From: Thermococcaceae archaeon | GTDB lineage: Archaea; Methanobacteriota_B; Thermococci; Thermococcales; Thermococcaceae | Direction of reading: 5' to 3' | NCBI GenBank assembly: GCA_030156945.1 | Contig: JASGLT010000004.1 | Location: forward strand, 44,116-108,115 | Length of the DNA stretch: 64,000 bases | In this document: piece after piece, positions 27,946 through 35,945 of the stretch | Layout of the letters: the number at the start of each line of letters is the position of its first letter | Position numbering within the stretch: the first letter of the stretch is position 1 | Translations under genes and position numbers: made by a program | Notes under the pieces: generated by a model | Told to the model about the DNA's origin: nothing | The model's input: only the letters and a program-made list of their open reading frames with translations | Databases searched by the model: none

Positions 27946-30228
27946 TCACCCCTTGCCCGCTTCATTTATCTCTGAAATCTCAATAACGCCATCCCTGTCA
28001 AAGTCGCTCCCCGTGAGAACCTCATACTTCCCGCTCAGATACTTGATGAGGTTGGTCTCAAAGAGCGCAACCACCAGCCTGTAGTTGGACTTGCTGCAGA
28101 GTATCATTATGACTTCCTTCCCCTTAACGGAACCCGGTATCACAGCAACTACCGAATCCTTGATGTAAGCCTTGCCGTTTATTCTGACGATGTTGCCCTC
28201 CAGGGAGTACTCTATTGACGGGTTGAACTCCACGGGATTAAGGGAGTCGAAGGTGCCAACTAAAATGGCCGGGCGGTCTCCAGAAAGCTCGAAGCCCTCC
28301 TCAGGTATTATATTCAAGTTCGAGTTCCTGGCCAGCGACCCAAGAATAATGGGTATTACATTGGAATATATGGGCTCGTAATGGAGTTCGACCTCTCCCC
28401 CCGTGTAAAGAAGCATGGTGACCCCTGAAAGGTCAGGAGCCTCCTTAGAAACCTTGTCGGAGAGATAGAAGAGGGCGAGTGCCTTCTGGTAGAGCATGTC
28501 CCCAGCGAGACCCTTTTCGATCATCCATGACGTGACCCCATCCACTGCAATACCGGCCTTTTCGAGGCCCAGGGTTGAGAGGAGGGTAGTTTCAGTCCTT
28601 GAAGGCAGTTTTATGAGCTTGTCGTCGCTCGTACGCACGTACTCCTTTATAAAGGCCCATCCCCCATCATCCGCCCTCTGGTCGAGGAGCCATTTTATGT
28701 GCGGCTCGAGTTCCTCCGCAGTAGAGATCGGTGCGAGTGCCGCTATCACCATCGAAGTCGTGAAAACGTCCTTAGTAGCCATGTACCCTCCAGTTGGTGT
28801 CGTAAGATAGACGCCCCATCCCCCACCGCTTATTGTGAGAAGCCAGTCTTTGGCCTTCACGAGGGAGGAATCGTTAGCGGGAGTACCGAGACCTATTAAG
28901 AGGTCAACGGCCATTGCAGTTTCAAGGGGCTGGGGTCCGGGAGGCATGCCCCTCCATCCTCCGTTATCAAGCTGGAGGCTCTTTATGAGCTCGACGTTTC
29001 TCTCCTTTTCCTCCTGGGTCAGGGAATCCGCGGCTATGAGCAGTTTGACAATGTAGTAGTACTCAACGGTAATCCTCCGCTTGAGCCTCGCGTTTCCCAT
29101 GGCTGTCTCCAGCCTTCCCCTGGCCCAATCCACTGCCCTCATGAAGGAGTCATCATCCGGTCCGTACCATTTCATCAGTGCGAGTGCCGCATAGTATGTG
29201 AACTTAACATCCTCCTCCAGGGGCCCGCAGCACTTGGGGAGAGTAGCGTTGAATGTCCACTTGCCCGAGGGGAGCTGGGCAGCCTTGATTTCTTGGGCAA
29301 CACCCTCCAGAATCTCGTAAGTCCCTCCATTCGAGGCCCTCCTAAAGCTGAAGAAGGGCAGAACGGCGTAGGAAGAGGTAAGTTGAGTGTCTGGGTAGAA
29401 CATCATCTCATCGCTCCAGGAGTAGGTGTCGTTGACGAACAGGGATCTGCTCTCAAGCGTTGCAAGGGCCTTAGCAAGCTCAAAAGAACCAGACTTGTAG
29501 AGTGAGAGGGCATAGGTTACCTTGGCGAGTGTTTTTGTCGAGAGACTACCTTCCAACACGGCTTTCTGGAGGAGTTCAAGGTCCCCCTCAATTAGGGGAC
29601 TCTCATATCCGAGGGAGTGGAAGGCAATCAGCCTTAGGGCTATCTCCTCGGCCGAATCGAGATTCAGGGACTCCAGGTAGCTGAGAGCATCGGATATTGG
29701 GTACTCGTCCTTCGAGTAGCCTGCCACTCCAAGGGCCCAGAGGGCCATAACAGTTGGATAGAACTCAGTTGGAGAATCCTTAACGTAACCCCACGCCTCA
29801 CCGTTGAAGGCACTCTTCAGGAACCCGGCTCCCCTGTAGACGGGACCCTTAACCTGGAAGGCATCAAGGTAGATTTTCCCGCTTTCAATTGCGGATGAAA
29901 GGGCGCTTAGACCTATTAGGGCATAGGAGGTCGAGATTACATCGCTCGGACTGTTTGGATAGTACCCCCAGCCGCCGTCCGGGTTCTGATTTTCAACGAG
30001 AAACCTGGCGTGGTACTCTATAGCCTCCTTAATTCCAGCTTCGTTGGGATAGGAATCGAGAAGGGACGTTAGCGCTAAAAGCGTCATGCCCGCTTCGTCA
30101 ATTCTGTTTGTGGGATCTACTGCTGTTTTCTGGATAAGAAAGTTCCCAGCACCCTCCAGAAGGGGAACTGCTGAAACATATGACGCCATCATAATTACCA
30201 TCAACACTATTGCCGCCGCTCTCTTCAT
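27946..30228 (-). CDS. secreted alpha/alpha-toroid (squalene-cyclase-like) protein with EF-hand-like loop
   Basis: A 760-residue exported protein, first gene of the operon. A signal peptide (MKRAAAIVLMVIMMASYVSA) precedes at least five prenyltransferase/squalene-cyclase-type helical repeats with QW-like motifs: NPDGGWGYYPNS near residue 96, PSGKWTFNA, LDNGGWRGMPPG near 424, SGGGWGVYL near 470 and ADDGGWAFI near 525. The acidic DXDD motif of true cyclases is not evident, so enzyme activity is unlikely. The fold is also used as a binding scaffold. The C terminus carries DFDRDGVIEISE (about 742-753), an EF-hand or dockerin-type calcium loop. A role as an extracellular binding protein of the surface complex is inferred. 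Confidence 0.82.
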   Translation of the reverse strand: MKRAAAIVLMVIMMASYVSAVPLLEGAGNFLIQKTAVDPTNRIDEAGMTLLALTSLLDSYPNEAGIKEAIEYHARFLVENQNPDGGWGYYPNSPSDVISTSYALIGLSALSSAIESGKIYLDAFQVKGPVYRGAGFLKSAFNGEAWGYVKDSPTEFYPTVMALWALGVAGYSKDEYPISDALSYLESLNLDSAEEIALRLIAFHSLGYESPLIEGDLELLQKAVLEGSLSTKTLAKVTYALSLYKSGSFELAKALATLESRSLFVNDTYSWSDEMMFYPDTQLTSSYAVLPFFSFRRASNGGTYEILEGVAQEIKAAQLPSGKWTFNATLPKCCGPLEEDVKFTYYAALALMKWYGPDDDSFMRAVDWARGRLETAMGNARLKRRITVEYYYIVKLLIAADSLTQEEKERNVELIKSLQLDNGGWRGMPPGPQPLETAMAVDLLIGLGTPANDSSLVKAKDWLLTISGGGWGVYLTTPTGGYMATKDVFTTSMVIAALAPISTAEELEPHIKWLLDQRADDGGWAFIKEYVRTSDDKLIKLPSRTETTLLSTLGLEKAGIAVDGVTSWMIEKGLAGDMLYQKALALFYLSDKVSKEAPDLSGVTMLLYTGGEVELHYEPIYSNVIPIILGSLARNSNLNIIPEEGFELSGDRPAILVGTFDSLNPVEFNPSIEYSLEGNIVRINGKAYIKDSVVAVIPGSVKGKEVIMILCSKSNYRLVVALFETNLIKYLSGKYEVLTGSDFDRDGVIEISEINEAGKG

Positions 30229-30263
30229 GCTGTAACACCCCTCATACCTAATGTGCGAGCATT

Positions 30264-30276
30264 GTAAATAAACTTT
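30264..30276 (-). promoter_or_regulatory. promoter of the CetZ-pilin operon
   Basis: On the minus strand the stretch AAAGTTTATTTAC just upstream of the toroid-protein gene is a good archaeal TATA box, about 40 bases before the start codon and about 15 bases upstream of GAGGGGTG, the ribosome site. No other convincing promoter was seen across the next 12 kb on this strand, where genes abut or overlap, so this is proposed to drive all ten genes. Confidence 0.5.
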
Positions 30277-30306
30277 TCCCGAGAAGAGATAAAAAGGATA
30301 AAGCCC

Positions 30307-31308
30307 CTAAAGCCCCAAAAATCTGCCCTCAAGCCCCCTGCCTGCAGAGTCGACGTCATCACGCATTATTAGAATAACGCGGCTCGGAGCGTACTCTTCC
30401 TCTACGTGATATCCCGGGAGGTGCTTCACGAGCTCCTCGGCAAAGGCCCTGATTTCCTCGTGGCTCGGCATGTTGTTTATCGTGAGCCTGTTCCTTGAGA
30501 AGCCAACGAACATGTACGCTTTTGCCTCAACGAACATCGGATTGGCCAGCTTTATCAACTCAGCGTAGCCTTTGGGGTTGTGCATGTTTTCACCCTTGAC
30601 GAGCGTGAGCCTAACCACCGTCCTCGTCTGGGCGTCGCTCATCAGTCTGAGGAACTCCTTTATTCTGTCCCAGCCGTCGGGAATCATCGGGACGTTGACG
30701 CGATTGTAGGTCTCAAGGTCTGGGGCGGTAAGCGAGACGTAGAGCTGGGTCGGGAGCTTGTCCTCCTTCATCATCTCCTCAAGTCTCTCCGGGAGGGTTC
30801 CGTTGGTGACTATGAAGGTTGTGAAGCCCCTCTTGTGGAACTCCTCGACGAGGTCGCCCATGTAGGGGTAGAGCATCGGCTCGCCGGAGAGGCTTATAGC
30901 TGCGTGCTTCGGGTTCCAGGCCTCCTCGAACTTCTTCATGTTTATGCCGGGCATGCCCTTGTAGCCCACTATCAGCTTTCTCTGTGCCTTTATGCTCTCC
31001 TCTACTATGAAAGCCGGATCGTCCCAGGGCTGGGGCAGTTCGGTTCCCAGGAAGCCCTCCATAGGACGCCAGCAGAATATGCAGTTGTGGGTGCACCAGG
31101 CCAGCACCGGGGTCATCTGAAGGCATCTGTGTGACTGTATCCCGTAGAACTTCTGCTTGTAGCAGAAGCGGTTGTGCTTCAGACTCTCCTTTAGCCAGTG
31201 GCAGAGCTTGACGCCGCTGTGGTGACCCACTATGGCATAATGTTGCTTCGTGAAGAGGTTAGCGATCTCCTCGGGCATGTTGGGTGTGGACTTAAACGTT
31301 ATCGCCAT
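30307..31308 (-). CDS. taw1: tRNA 4-demethylwyosine synthase (Taw1/TYW1)
   Basis: A radical SAM enzyme that builds the tricyclic imidazopurine ring on m1G37 of tRNA-Phe from pyruvate. The 333-residue product has the SAM-cluster motif CTHNCIFC (Cys72, 76, 79) and the three extra Cys (36, 49, 62) that hold the second iron-sulfur cluster typical of Taw1. The block LSGEPMLYPYMGDLVEEFHK near 140 binds SAM. The in-frame GTG at 31317 lies in the ribosome site GGTGAGG, so the ATG at 31308 is the start. It is a single gene between the surface operon and a small plus-strand ORF. Confidence 0.96.
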   Translation of the reverse strand: MAITFKSTPNMPEEIANLFTKQHYAIVGHHSGVKLCHWLKESLKHNRFCYKQKFYGIQSHRCLQMTPVLAWCTHNCIFCWRPMEGFLGTELPQPWDDPAFIVEESIKAQRKLIVGYKGMPGINMKKFEEAWNPKHAAISLSGEPMLYPYMGDLVEEFHKRGFTTFIVTNGTLPERLEEMMKEDKLPTQLYVSLTAPDLETYNRVNVPMIPDGWDRIKEFLRLMSDAQTRTVVRLTLVKGENMHNPKGYAELIKLANPMFVEAKAYMFVGFSRNRLTINNMPSHEEIRAFAEELVKHLPGYHVEEEYAPSRVILIMRDDVDSAGRGLEGRFLGL

Positions 31309-31494
31309 TAGCCTCACCTAATTCCTCTCTGGGGAGAGTTTTGGGAAGTCCGCTTAAAAAGGTGATGGGGCATTTGCGTGTACTCTGAACCTCTGAAGAG
31401 GGCCCCAAAAGTGGATGGAGGTTATTATTTTATCGTCGAAAAATAGTTCGGCAATCTGCGAAAGACTTAAAAAGAGGACGCCTTCCTTTAGACC

Positions 31495-31632
31495 ATGTTC
31501 GGGAGAATAAAACCAACGCCCCTGCTTGAGCGAAAGAAGCTCAAAATCGAAGGCTTGCCAGAAGAACCTGAAAACCCCGAGAGGCCGCCGGTAAGGCTCC
31601 TGCTCGAAATCAAGCGCCATCAGCTTGCATAG
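31495..31632 (+). CDS. possible small basic protein, 45 aa
   Basis: A short frame MFGRIKPTPLLERKKLKIEG and onward, ending in LLLEIKRHQLA, Pro- and Lys-rich. A TATA-like GACTTAAAAAGAGG lies about 30 bases upstream, which would place transcription start very near the ATG, so the message would be leaderless or nearly so. The 3' end overlaps the convergent methyltransferase gene by 23 bases. Codon third positions look coding. The opposite-strand frame over the same bases is a poor protein. No function is proposed. Confidence 0.45.
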   Translation: MFGRIKPTPLLERKKLKIEGLPEEPENPERPPVRLLLEIKRHQLA

Positions 31633-32203
31633 AGGCGTTTATCAGCACTATGTCTTCAAAGAAGACGTGCATACTTGCCATTATTTCAGCCCTAAGTCCC
31701 GCTTTTTCAAGCCTTTTGAGGGTCTCTTCTACCCCCGTTATCGAGCTCTGGACTATCTGAACTACCCCACCGGGCTTTAAGTAGTTAGGAACCTCCTCTA
31801 TGAACCTGTCGAGGACTTCCCTGCCGCGCTCCCCGCCCACGAGGGCGAGGTCTATCGGTTCTTCAGGCTCTCCGGGAAGGTAGGGAGCGTTGAAGGTTAT
31901 AACGTCAAACTCACCCGAAACGTTCTCAAAGAGGTCGCTGACGCGGAATTCGACGTTACTTATGTTGTTAAGCTCAGCGTTTTTCCTTGCCAGCTCAACG
32001 GCTATGGGATTTAAGTCAACACCCAGAACCCAGCGGGCTTTCCTTGCCATTAGAAGGGCTATTATTCCCGTTCCAGTGCCCACGTCGAGAGCAAGGTCGC
32101 CTTCCTTAACGGCAAGGTTCTGCGCAAGCAGGAATGTGTCTTCAGCGGGTTCGTAAACCTGCGGGTGGAGCTTTATCCTGAGTCCCTGGTACTCGAGGAG
32201 CAT
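31610..32203 (-). CDS. HemK-type class I methyltransferase
   Basis: A 197-residue SAM-dependent methyltransferase of the HemK2/Mtq2 type, which in archaea modifies glutamine or lysine side chains of translation proteins. Seen are the N-terminal VYEPAEDTFLL block, the SAM loop LDVGTGTGIIAL (about residue 40), the acidic strand end VLGVDLNPIA and the target-binding FNAPYLP near 105. HemK enzymes have (D/N)PPY there; the first Pro is Ala here, which may alter the substrate. The ATG has no ribosome site but a TTTAAC element lies about 25 bases upstream, so the transcript may be leaderless. Confidence 0.85.
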   Translation of the reverse strand: MLLEYQGLRIKLHPQVYEPAEDTFLLAQNLAVKEGDLALDVGTGTGIIALLMARKARWVLGVDLNPIAVELARKNAELNNISNVEFRVSDLFENVSGEFDVITFNAPYLPGEPEEPIDLALVGGERGREVLDRFIEEVPNYLKPGGVVQIVQSSITGVEETLKRLEKAGLRAEIMASMHVFFEDIVLINASMQADGA

Positions 32204-32279
32204 GAGAAAAAATGGATGGCGGGGGTTAAAGCATTTCCGCTGGAGGGGGTGCTCTTTTAAGGTTTACAAAACCGCATCA

Positions 32280-32298
32280 GGGGACTTCTTTAGTCCCC
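32280..32298 (+). repeat. perfect inverted repeat GGGGACT / AGTCCCC
   Basis: Seven-base arms (32280-32286 and 32292-32298) around a 5-base loop TCTTT. It sits exactly at the upstream end of a decayed subtilase fragment, so it may mark a deletion or insertion boundary, or be a fold-back of a former mobile element. It is not followed by a T-run, so a terminator role is less likely. Confidence 0.55.
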
Positions 32299-32392
32299 AC
32301 ACTTGAAGATACCGGAAAACCCAGGATGGGACGCAGACTACGGTTACGGTATTGTCAGGGCCGACATTGCAGTCCAGGCCGCCCTTGGTTGA
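32296..32392 (+). pseudogene. C-terminal remnant of a subtilisin-like serine protease, frameshifted
   Basis: The only coding signal here is the tail of a subtilase: PTLEDTGKP in one frame (from 32296), continuing one base later in another frame as NPGWDADYGYGIVRADIAVQ and ending AALG, stop at 32392. The DADYGYGxVRADxAVQAAL pattern is the usual end of Thermococcales subtilisin catalytic domains. One extra C near 32320 breaks the frame. The catalytic Asp, His and Ser parts are missing, so it cannot be functional. It lies between the methyltransferase gene and ribosomal genes. An intact relative should exist elsewhere or in sister species. Confidence 0.75.
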
Positions 32393-32476
32393 TTAATTTC
32401 TCTCCTCTTTTTGATGTTTCAGCCCTCAAAAATTGCCATAAGCTCTGAAAGGAATAAAGAACAAGGCAAAATAGCT

Positions 32477-32647
32477 TCACTTCTTCCACTCGGTGTAGCC
32501 GCACCTTCCGCAGGACCAGCGGTCCTTGTGGTTGGCCATGAAAACACCGGGCCCACAGCGCGGGCAGAACTTGTTTTTCCTCTTGACCTTCCCGCCCTGA
32601 ACCTCGTAGAGCTTCCACTTCTGGCTGGTCCTCTTACCCTTTGCCAT
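32477..32647 (-). CDS. rps27ae: ribosomal protein S27ae
   Basis: A 56-residue zinc ribbon protein of the small ribosomal subunit. Four Cys form the zinc site: C28 and C31 (FCPRCG) and C46 and C49 (SCGRCG). The N-terminal [16 protein letters not shown] is basic for rRNA contact. It overlaps no gene but begins 10 bases after S24e with GGTGGTTTGA before the ATG. It closes an operon with S24e, dephospho-CoA kinase, Spt4, Rpo7 and perhaps pyrophosphatase. The frame is shorter than common ORF thresholds and easily missed. Confidence 0.97.
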   Translation of the reverse strand: MAKGKRTSQKWKLYEVQGGKVKRKNKFCPRCGPGVFMANHKDRWSCGRCGYTEWKK

Positions 32648-32657
32648 TCAAACCACC

Positions 32658-32954
32658 TCACTCCTCCTCCTTCTGAATGAGGCCGTCGCGAAGAAGTACG
32701 TACTCAGGCTCAATGTAGAGCATCCTCTCGCGGGTCTCGTAGGCCTTGGCGTAGCCCTTGCTCACACTGCTACCGAAGTAGCTCCTTATGTACTGGATGA
32801 CCACCGTTCCCGGGTTCAGGTCAAGCATCGCAACGAGCTTACCCTTCACGTCCGCCCTGCTTGGAGTGGGCTCCCCCTCGTGGAGTATGTCGAAGTATAT
32901 TTCCTTCCTTCCCAGGAGCTTGTTCTCCCTTATTTCGGTAACCTTAATCTCCAT
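32658..32954 (-). CDS. rps24e: ribosomal protein S24e
   Basis: A 98-residue small-subunit ribosomal protein. The sequence [19 protein letters not shown] is followed by the S24e core [20 protein letters not shown], where basic and aromatic residues bind rRNA, and an acidic tail. It overlaps the kinase gene upstream by 11 bases and is followed closely by S27ae. The S24e-S27ae order is shared by many euryarchaea. Confidence 0.97.
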   Translation of the reverse strand: MEIKVTEIRENKLLGRKEIYFDILHEGEPTPSRADVKGKLVAMLDLNPGTVVIQYIRSYFGSSVSKGYAKAYETRERMLYIEPEYVLLRDGLIQKEEE

Positions 32955-33480
32955 AGTGAACCACCTCCATCTTTGACATCAGTCTTCCGCACCTGAGCTT
33001 GCATTTGGGTGTTACCTTTATAAGCACTACCCCCTCTCCGGGCTGACCGTAGAGGACAATGCTCCCGTAAGGGGCGTAAAGGACGGCCGGAATTGCTGCA
33101 AGGTCTTCCTCTCCGTCAACCTTGATGTAAACTCTCCGGCCTCTCTCAACCAGCTCGAACCCCTTTTTGACGGCGTTTAATAAAGCTTTCGTTATCGTTC
33201 CCGGAGGATTTTTAACGGTGAGCACAACGGCATCAAACTCTATATCCGGAGTGTACTCCTTACGCTGCGTTTTGTGGTCATAAACTGCAAGATGGGGCTT
33301 TATGCCCAGTCTCAGGACGTTTTCAGTCACCACGTCCCCAACGGTCACGAGATATGGGGCCCGCTCAAGTTCCCGCCTAACCCTCAGGTAGGGCTCCGGA
33401 ATGTCCCCCCTCACAATGAGGCCGAGGGGGTTTTTAAGCTCCTTCCTCAGTTCAGGGGTCAGTTTAAAGAGGAGCATCAT
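32944..33480 (-). CDS. GTP-dependent dephospho-CoA kinase (DUF359 family)
   Basis: A 178-residue protein of the former DUF359 family, shown in Thermococcus kodakarensis to be a GTP-dependent kinase that makes CoA from dephospho-CoA, the last CoA step in archaea. The blocks [12 protein letters not shown] near residue 20, [19 protein letters not shown] near 44, [12 protein letters not shown] near 65 and [19 protein letters not shown] near 121 are typical. It overlaps Spt4 by 4 bases (ATGA). There are two adjacent ATG codons; the first is used because it forms this overlap. There is no P-loop, as expected for the family. Confidence 0.92.
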   Translation of the reverse strand: MMLLFKLTPELRKELKNPLGLIVRGDIPEPYLRVRRELERAPYLVTVGDVVTENVLRLGIKPHLAVYDHKTQRKEYTPDIEFDAVVLTVKNPPGTITKALLNAVKKGFELVERGRRVYIKVDGEEDLAAIPAVLYAPYGSIVLYGQPGEGVVLIKVTPKCKLRCGRLMSKMEVVHYGD

Positions 33481-33665
33481 CTAACCCTTATGGCGTATTT
33501 GCCGGGGACTTTAACCCCAAGCTTCTGCGCTATCCTTGAATTCTCGGGGTCTAATATGATAACGAGGTCGAACCACTCCTCGCTGAGATCCCTGCTCCCG
33601 CAAACGGGGCAACGGTCCTCGGTGGTTATGTAGTGGCAGTGTCTGCAGGCCCTCTCCTTGACCAT
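33477..33665 (-). CDS. spt4: transcription elongation factor Spt4
   Basis: A 62-residue zinc protein, also known as RpoE'', that binds Spt5 to promote processive transcription by archaeal RNA polymerase. Zinc ligands are Cys7, Cys10, Cys19 and Cys22 (ACRHC and CPVC). The conserved SEEWFDLVIILDPENSRIA stretch near residue 28 is the Spt5-binding surface. Its ATG shares a base with the Rpo7 stop, and its own stop overlaps the kinase start. Confidence 0.96.
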   Translation of the reverse strand: MVKERACRHCHYITTEDRCPVCGSRDLSEEWFDLVIILDPENSRIAQKLGVKVPGKYAIRVR

Positions 33666-34225
33666 CAGGCCTCACCTTCTTTCCGCTTTTCCTTCTCAAT
33701 CCATTCGCGCTTTCCGAGGCCCGGCTGCCTCATAGTAAGCCCTATCTTGTTCTCCCTTATGACCCTGCTCTTGACGCTTATGGCTATGATCCTGGCCCTC
33801 ACTTCGTCGCCCAGCTTCAGGATCCTCTTAGTCTCTTTACCGACGAACTGCTTGTTCTTTTCGTCAAAAACAACGTAGTCGTCCATGAGCTGGCTTATGT
33901 GAACGAGACCATCCATCGGACCGATTCTAATGAAAGCGCCGTAGGGGGCAACGTCTATTACCTCACCCTCGAGGACCTCGTGCATCTCGGGCTTCCAGAC
34001 GAGGACGTCAAATACCGCCTCATGGTAAGTTGCACCGTCCCCTGGCACTATAACTCCCTGTCCTATTTCTTCAACGTCCAAAACAGCGAGCACAACCCCC
34101 TCGTCCCTGTCATAAACTCCCTCGTAGGCCTCCCTGAGAACCTTCTTTGCAGCCTCTCTGGGATCCATCGTGAACATTTTTGGCGGGATCCTTACAACGT
34201 CCTTAACCTTTAGGAGCTTGTACAT
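33665..34225 (-). CDS. rpo7: RNA polymerase subunit Rpo7 (RpoE1)
   Basis: The stalk subunit of archaeal RNA polymerase, 186 residues, partner of Rpo4. It has an N-terminal tip domain (MYKLLKVKDVVRIPPKMF) and a C-terminal S1/OB domain from about residue 82 (GEVIDVAPYGAFIRIGPMDG, then GLVHISQLMDDY), followed by a Lys/Glu-rich tail. It begins 35 bases after the pyrophosphatase gene, with GGGAGGTTAAGAA before the ATG, and is coupled to Spt4 downstream. The stalk assists promoter melting and binds exiting RNA. Confidence 0.97.
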   Translation of the reverse strand: MYKLLKVKDVVRIPPKMFTMDPREAAKKVLREAYEGVYDRDEGVVLAVLDVEEIGQGVIVPGDGATYHEAVFDVLVWKPEMHEVLEGEVIDVAPYGAFIRIGPMDGLVHISQLMDDYVVFDEKNKQFVGKETKRILKLGDEVRARIIAISVKSRVIRENKIGLTMRQPGLGKREWIEKEKRKEGEA

Positions 34226-34260
34226 TTCTTAACCTCCCGAAAGGGATAAAGAGAGCAAAA

Positions 34261-34797
34261 TCACTCCTTCTTACCGAACTTTTCCTTGTAGAGCTCGATA
34301 GCACGGAGTATCTCCTTCTTGGCTTCCTCGGCGTTGCCCCAGCCCTCGACGGTTGTTACCTTACCCTGGAGCTCCTTGTACCTCTGGAAGAAGTGGGCTA
34401 TCTCGTCGAGGAAGGCCTTTGGAACGTCGTCTATGTCCTTCCAGTCCTCGAAGTACGGGTCCTCAACGGGAACGGCAAGAACCTTCCAGTCCTTGTCCCC
34501 GCTGTCCTCCATCTTCATGATGCCTATCGGCCTCGCCTCGATGATGGTGAGCGGGTAAACGGGCTCGCGCATGATTACCATGATGTCGAACGGGTCGCCG
34601 TCGTCGTACCAGGTCTGCGGGATAATACCGTAGTCAACCGGGTAGAAGAACGGGCTGTAGAGGACCCTGTCGAGCTTAAGCAGACCAGTCTTCTTGTCAA
34701 GCTCGTACTTGTTCCTGCTCCCCTTTGGAATCTCTATTAGAGCGTACACAACCTCTGGAACCTCCGGCCCGGGCTCAAGTTCGTGGAACGGGTTCAT
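34261..34797 (-). CDS. ppa: soluble inorganic pyrophosphatase
   Basis: A family I pyrophosphatase of 178 residues that hydrolyses PPi released by nucleotide and polymer synthesis. The metal-binding signature [10 protein letters not shown], a DxDPxD-type motif, lies near residue 65. Also visible are [14 protein letters not shown] near 23 and [17 protein letters not shown] near 46. A TATA-like ACTTTAAAAG lies about 55 bases upstream. It may be the first gene of the Rpo7-Spt4-kinase-S24e-S27ae operon, or Rpo7 may have its own promoter in the 35-base gap. Confidence 0.97.
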   Translation of the reverse strand: MNPFHELEPGPEVPEVVYALIEIPKGSRNKYELDKKTGLLKLDRVLYSPFFYPVDYGIIPQTWYDDGDPFDIMVIMREPVYPLTIIEARPIGIMKMEDSGDKDWKVLAVPVEDPYFEDWKDIDDVPKAFLDEIAHFFQRYKELQGKVTTVEGWGNAEEAKKEILRAIELYKEKFGKKE

Positions 34798-34896
34798 CTC
34801 TAACCACCTCTAACCTTTTGTAGAACTTCTAAGATGGCTTTTGGATTGGGCTTTTAAAGTTGTTGGTTAAAAAAGAAGGGATAAAAAGAACCCCGC

Positions 34897-35925
34897 TCAG
34901 CTTGGGGGCTTTTCCGACTCTGGAGACTGCCTGCGGTACTCGTAGGCAACTCCTTCATCAATTATCACGTAGACGTCTTCGTTTCCTTCCCTGTAGTTCA
35001 TTATCGGGCGGTCAATCAGCTCAAAAGTCTTTTTGAGGTCATCATAGCTCTCAAGGACAACCTTCCTGCTCACCTTGCCCGGGGTTCCCCTCACTATGTA
35101 GGGGCGCAGCTTTGAGGTTTCGTCCTTTGGCGGGCGGGAGGTGTACAGGTATCCCAGCACCGGAAGCAGCGCTCCAAAGGCCAAGAAAGTTGTAACCGTT
35201 CTCCCTGTCTCCACGTTGCTATTAATTCCCAAAACGCTCGCATTAGTCTTCACGATGCTTCTGTCCACGAACGGCTTCTTTTCAACCTTCTCCGCATCGC
35301 TGAAGTAGTAGATGGATGCTCCGATGTCATCTACCAGCTCCCCCGTGTGAGAAAACTCCTCGTTCACTTTCCTGCCGTTGACGTCTCCAGTTCCAATAAC
35401 CGTAGCCGAGAAGACCATCTTCCTCTTAAGCCGTTTTATGCCAAGCTCCTCAGATATCAGGGCGCTTCTGTTGTTTAGCTCCGTCATGTTTAGTGTAAAA
35501 GACTCCTCAAAGCTCCCATTGACGAGTTTGCCCTCCCTGTGGAAGCTCTCCTCCTCCCAGAGTGAGACCTCCTCGGTGCCCTTCGTCACGTAGTACACCG
35601 TGGTTACCGAGATAATGTAGTGGCCTTCGCTCAGCCCAGGTTCGCTTTGGTATCTGTACGTGAGGTCAAACGCATCAACCAGGGCCCTTGGATAGTTGTC
35701 CATTGAGCCCTTTTCCCCATAAAGCGAGTTGTTTAGGAAGACCGCGCTGTGCTCAAGCTCCCCATGGGCTTTAAAAGTTCCAACGTCCTTTGTAACAACC
35801 ATCTGGGCCTGCGCCCTTATCAGCTTTACCGAATAAAATCCAAACACCAGGAAGAGAAGCAGAAATATTGCCGCTACCCTCCTGCTTTTAAAAAACCTCA
35901 AAAAACTTCCTCTAAACTTCCTCAT
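34897..35925 (-). CDS. DUF5305-like membrane protein of the SipW module
   Basis: A 342-residue protein with a basic N terminus and one membrane helix (VAAIFLLLFLVFGFYSV), an extracellular beta-rich domain of about 210 residues (TYRYQSEPGLSEGHYIISVTT near 85), a second helix near 238-257 (VTTFLAFGALLPVLGYLY) and a cytosolic tail ending in Pro/Ser/Glu. This N-in, loop-out, C-in topology fits DUF5305. The start at 35925 is chosen because AAGGAGG lies nine bases before it; an alternative ATG at 35946 overlaps the previous stop. It is last in the DUF1102-SipW operon. A role in membrane anchoring of the surface subunits is inferred. Confidence 0.7.
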   Translation of the reverse strand: MRKFRGSFLRFFKSRRVAAIFLLLFLVFGFYSVKLIRAQAQMVVTKDVGTFKAHGELEHSAVFLNNSLYGEKGSMDNYPRALVDAFDLTYRYQSEPGLSEGHYIISVTTVYYVTKGTEEVSLWEEESFHREGKLVNGSFEESFTLNMTELNNRSALISEELGIKRLKRKMVFSATVIGTGDVNGRKVNEEFSHTGELVDDIGASIYYFSDAEKVEKKPFVDRSIVKTNASVLGINSNVETGRTVTTFLAFGALLPVLGYLYTSRPPKDETSKLRPYIVRGTPGKVSRKVVLESYDDLKKTFELIDRPIMNYREGNEDVYVIIDEGVAYEYRRQSPESEKPPS

Positions 35926-35945
35926 AAGTAATTTCCTCCTTCCCA

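Noticed and set aside
27946..30228. Assignment of the toroid protein as a squalene or terpene cyclase
   Set aside because: It is secreted and the catalytic acidic motif is not evident, so only the fold is claimed.
31340..31420. A C/D box small RNA (GTGATGG with two nearby CTGA words)
   Set aside because: Box C is imperfect and no matching C'/D' pair with proper spacing was found.
31354..31620. An 88-codon minus-strand frame opposite the 45-residue ORF
   Set aside because: No ribosome site and poor protein character; the plus-strand frame has a TATA box and better codon use.
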